Source: Gemmatimonadota bacterium
GTDB lineage: Bacteria > Gemmatimonadota > Gemmatimonadetes > Gemmatimonadales > GWC2-71-9
Direction: 5' to 3'
Assembly (NCBI GenBank): GCA_029862935.1
Contig: JAOTWK010000126.1
Span: forward strand, 1 to 8,734
DNA length: 8,734 bases
Notes under the pieces: generated by a model
The model's database searches: none
Seen by the model: the letters and a program-made list of their open reading frames with translations, nothing else
What the model was told of the DNA's origin: nothing
Translations under genes and position numbers: made by a program
In this document: positions 6,008-8,734 of the stretch, piece by piece
Position numbering within the stretch: position 1 is the stretch's first letter
Layout of the letters: the number at the start of each line of letters is the position of its first letter

Positions 6008-7347
6008 TTCCCGACACAAAACGTACGAAAGATCCGATCGAGCACGTCGTCCGTCGATACGACACCAACGATCACCTCGAGCGCCGTAATCGCCGCCCGA
6101 AGGTGCGTCCCCGCCACTGCAGCATCGAGACCCTGCCGGCGCGCCCGCGCAAACTCACGCAGCTCAGTGAGGGCACCTCGTAACGCGACGCGATGCCGCT
6201 CGCGGGTGACCACCACTTCCGTATCACCCTGGCCCGCCAATCCCGTGAAGGCCAACTCGGCCAATCGGGTCCGCAATAGGCCGAGGCCGTCGCCCAGCGT
6301 AGCAGAGACCTCGACCTGTCCGGACTCGACCGGCCCGGACCCACCCACGTCAGCTTTCGTCCGCACGATCACAACCGGTGCTGCGACGGTTTGCAGAAAC
6401 CTCTTCTCTTCCAAGGAAAGGGCCCGTCCTGCTTCCGCACAGAAGATCACGATGTCAGCGGCGCCGAGGTACCGCTGGCTCACTTCTACCCCGAGCCGCT
6501 CCACGATGTCATCGCTCTGGCGGAGACCCGCCGTGTCGATGAGCCGAAACGGAAATCCTTCACACGTGGCTGCAGCCTCGATCGCGTCACGCGTCGTGCC
6601 AGGGACATCCGTGACGATGGCCCGGTCCGCACCGAGCAACGCATTGAACAACGATGACTTGCCGACGTTCGGCCGGCCGGCAATAACGGCGAGGGCGCCG
6701 TCACGGAGCCGCATGCCCTCGGCTGCAGAGCCGATGAGATGCTCGAGCGTTTGCTCGACATCTGAAACCGCCTGCTCGATCTGCTGCGGTGGGATTGGCC
6801 CGTCGTCCTCCTCCGGGAAGTCGATGTCGTAAGCGATGAGCGCATCGAGTTCGAGAACTTGGTCACGCAGCTGGCCGATCCGCCGTGAGAGTCCCCGGTC
6901 GAGCTGTCCCAACGCCGCGCGCCGCTGTTGCGGGGCCGTCGCGTCGACCAAATCCGCGATCGCCTCCGCTTGCAGCAGGTCCACCTTGCCGTTCTGGAGC
7001 GCGCGCCGCGTGAACTCCCCGGGTGCGGCAAGCCGCGCCCCTGCAACAGTCAACGCGGCCAACACCTCAGCGGGCACGAGCAGGCCACCGTGTGTCGACA
7101 CCTCGACAACGTCTTCGCCGGTGTAGGACGCAGGTCCTTGGTAGGTCAGGTAGAGCACCCGATCGAGTCGCTCGCCTTCGATTGGATGAACGGCCTCCGC
7201 GAGGCGAGCGGTGCGCCATGGTGTCGTCTGGAAGCCACTCAGCACTTGCCGCGCCACGTCAAACGCCCCTCGACCGGAGAGGCGGATCAGCGCGATGCCG
7301 GAGCGACCGGCCGGAGTAGCGAGTGCAACGATAGGGTCGGAAAGCAC
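6004..7347 (-). CDS. mnmE: tRNA uridine-5-carboxymethylaminomethyl modification GTPase MnmE
   Basis: A full-length 447-aa GTPase that works with MnmG to install the cmnm5 group at wobble U34 of tRNAs, in the cytoplasm. The N-terminal formyl-THF-binding domain starts DPIVALATPAGRSGIALIRLSG (4-25) and includes GEDVVEVSTHGG (77-88) and APGEFTRRALQNGKVDLLQAEA (108-129). The embedded G domain has the P-loop GRPNVGKS at 224-231, PGTTRD at 249-254 (G2), DTAGLR at 271-276 (G3), TKAD at 330-333 in the G4 position (usually NKxD), and SATLGDG at 348-354 (G5). The C-terminal helical domain ends FCVGK, with the essential Cys444 (family usually CIGK or CLGK). The start is GTG at 7347 with no strong ribosome site. 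It lies 66 nt downstream of yidC, and that spacer shows no terminator, so cotranscription with yidC is likely. Confidence 0.97.
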   Translation of the reverse strand: MLSDPIVALATPAGRSGIALIRLSGRGAFDVARQVLSGFQTTPWRTARLAEAVHPIEGERLDRVLYLTYQGPASYTGEDVVEVSTHGGLLVPAEVLAALTVAGARLAAPGEFTRRALQNGKVDLLQAEAIADLVDATAPQQRRAALGQLDRGLSRRIGQLRDQVLELDALIAYDIDFPEEDDGPIPPQQIEQAVSDVEQTLEHLIGSAAEGMRLRDGALAVIAGRPNVGKSSLFNALLGADRAIVTDVPGTTRDAIEAAATCEGFPFRLIDTAGLRQSDDIVERLGVEVSQRYLGAADIVIFCAEAGRALSLEEKRFLQTVAAPVVIVRTKADVGGSGPVESGQVEVSATLGDGLGLLRTRLAELAFTGLAGQGDTEVVVTRERHRVALRGALTELREFARARRQGLDAAVAGTHLRAAITALEVIVGVVSTDDVLDRIFRTFCVGK

Positions 7348-7413
7348 AACGCGCCGTAGCTCAGGAACTTCCCAATCTACCGCGCGTCTCAGGATCCCGT
7401 GACCTGCACCCTC

Positions 7414-8734
7414 TCATTCCCGCTTGCCCAGCCGCCGCAGCCGTTCACGTGAGATCAACCACTGTTGTGGTATGCTCGCGATGTTGCTAACCGCGTAGTA
7501 CAGATTCAGCCCCGAGGACAGCTTGAGGAAGATGAACGTCAGGAAGAACGGCATCACATACGTCATCATCTTTGTTTGCGGATTCGGCGGAATCCCTAAC
7601 TGACCGATCTTCGACACGCCGAACATCGAAATGCCCATCAGGACTGGGATGATGTAAAGCGGGTCCGCACGCGAGAGATCGGGCAACCAGAGGAACGGCA
7701 CCCCTCTGAACTCGATGGTCTCGCGAAAGACGAAGAACAGCGCGAACAGCACTGGCATGGGAATCAACATGGGTAGACACCCACCCAACGGATTGACCCC
7801 GTGCTCTTTGTAGAGCTTCATGACCTCTTTCTGCATGCGCTGGGGATCTTGTTTGTACTTCTCCTGGACCGCCTTCAGTTCCGGCTGCACAGCCTGCATC
7901 GCCATGCTGGAACGCATCGCTTTCTGGTTGAGAGGCCACAAGACGAGGCGGACTATCAGCCCAAACAGGATGAGCACCCAGCCGTACCCGAGACTCAGCG
8001 TCTCGTGCATCCAGAGCAAAATGACCACGATCAAGTTGGCAAACGGCCGGATGACCGGGCGGAGTATCCAGCCGTACGGATTCACGTCGGGAAGCGAATG
8101 TCCCATGCGCGCCAGCCGCCGGTATTCCTGAGGGCCGACGTAGGCCGAGAACGCGAAGCGCCCCCCTGGGGCTGGAAGTGACACGAGCACGTCCGCGTCC
8201 GTGGTGTGTCGGCCGGGCTTTGGCCCACCGACGACGATGGCGCCTCCCAGCTGTGACTGTCCCTCCTCAATCGTGAGCAGCGTTGCCATGAAGTACTTGG
8301 ACTTGATGGCAACCCACTCGAACGGCCCCTGCAGCTCGCGGACCTCTCCTGGATCGACGGATCGGAAATTCGTCTTCTGTGTCTTCCCCGACTTCGCGAC
8401 GACGGCGTAGTTCCGAAAATCGTCGACGCTATCCGCCTCGACGAGCGCGAGACGGGGGCCCATCCTGACGACGACGAACCCGCTTGCCTGCAGACCGCGT
8501 ACTTCCCCAACGACGTCGAAGTGATAGCGGTCGGGGTGAAACGCGTAGGTGAGCGACACCTCTACAGCACCACGCCGCCCGGTCAGCGTGAGCGCGGTTT
8601 CCGGGTCCGACACGGCTACAACGGGTGCCGACGGCTGAAACGACCACTCGGAGATCCGAACTGTGTCGGTTCCAACCACGAGCGCGTACTCGAGAAAACG
8701 CGACTCTTCCGGGATGATTTGCGCCCTGCCGGAA
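7414..8734 (-). CDS. yidC: Membrane protein insertase YidC (5' end outside window)
   Basis: The C-terminal 440 or so residues of a Gram-negative-type YidC, which inserts and folds inner-membrane proteins alone or with SecYEG. The frame stays open to the window edge, reading ESRFLEYALVVGTDTVRISEW, so the GTG at 8679 is internal. Counting from that codon, about 1-195 belong to the periplasmic beta-supersandwich domain. The conserved insertase core follows: PYGWILRPVIRPFANLIVVI at 201-220, GYGWVLILFGLIVRLVLWPL at 231-250 with the groove Arg244, a cytoplasmic helical hairpin at about 254-292 (MQAVQPELKAVQEKY), VNPLGGCLPMLIPMPVLFAL at 295-314, and further membrane segments near 340-358 and 372-405. 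The large periplasmic domain points to a diderm. The protein ends RLGKRE without a long basic tail. The gene order yidC-mnmE is a common bacterial arrangement near oriC. Confidence 0.97.
   Translation of the reverse strand, partial: SGRAQIIPEESRFLEYALVVGTDTVRISEWSFQPSAPVVAVSDPETALTLTGRRGAVEVSLTYAFHPDRYHFDVVGEVRGLQASGFVVVRMGPRLALVEADSVDDFRNYAVVAKSGKTQKTNFRSVDPGEVRELQGPFEWVAIKSKYFMATLLTIEEGQSQLGGAIVVGGPKPGRHTTDADVLVSLPAPGGRFAFSAYVGPQEYRRLARMGHSLPDVNPYGWILRPVIRPFANLIVVILLWMHETLSLGYGWVLILFGLIVRLVLWPLNQKAMRSSMAMQAVQPELKAVQEKYKQDPQRMQKEVMKLYKEHGVNPLGGCLPMLIPMPVLFALFFVFRETIEFRGVPFLWLPDLSRADPLYIIPVLMGISMFGVSKIGQLGIPPNPQTKMMTYVMPFFLTFIFLKLSSGLNLYYAVSNIASIPQQWLISRERLRRLGKRE

Noticed and set aside
5903..6832. 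Long + strand open frame (309 codons) opposite mnmE
   Set aside because: The translation is Arg/Ser/Pro-rich with no recognisable motif, and it lies antisense to an intact MnmE. It is typical of a GC-rich shadow frame.
7348..7413. Possible tRNA, small RNA or promoter between yidC and mnmE
   Set aside because: It is 66 nt, too short for a tRNA plus flanks, and I found no convincing -35/-10 pair or stable hairpin. It is best seen as an operon spacer.

Overview
The window is GC-rich, gene-dense bacterial chromosome with no mobile elements, tRNA/rRNA genes or CRISPR arrays that I can see. Its gene set fits a Gemmatimonadota-like organism. The main clues are a secreted TPR/GWxTD-type protein, a rhomboid protease with a conserved C-terminal tail, and the mnmE-yidC pair, which often lies near the replication origin in bacteria. 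The phylum assignment is inference; no marker gene here proves it.

Positions 1-5997 (+ strand) hold six co-directional genes with gaps of 1-53 nt. They are the 3' part of a cystathionine beta-synthase gene (1-628), a D-alanine--D-alanine ligase (663-1700), a rhomboid intramembrane serine protease (1712-2536), a macro-domain ADP-ribose-binding protein (2538-3038), a TPR/GWxTD-like secreted protein (3092-4999, with its N-terminus apparently upstream) and a predicted zinc metalloprotease with an HEIAH motif (5041-5997). The spacing suggests one transcription unit. However, the ddl gene ends in a perfect 11-bp hairpin that could terminate or attenuate transcription before the rhomboid gene.

Positions 6004-8734 (- strand) hold yidC (5' end outside the window) followed by mnmE, 66 nt apart. 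They converge on the + strand cluster with only 6 bp between the two stop codons.

Functionally the window mixes housekeeping genes (sulfur amino acid metabolism, peptidoglycan precursor synthesis, membrane protein insertion, tRNA wobble-uridine modification) with three poorly understood genes. No gene-free stretch exceeds 70 nt. I did not find a clear new multi-gene system. The best leads are the GWxTD-like gene, whose signal-peptide-like N-terminus lies in an open frame without any ATG/GTG/TTG start, and its pairing with an uncharacterised metalloprotease.
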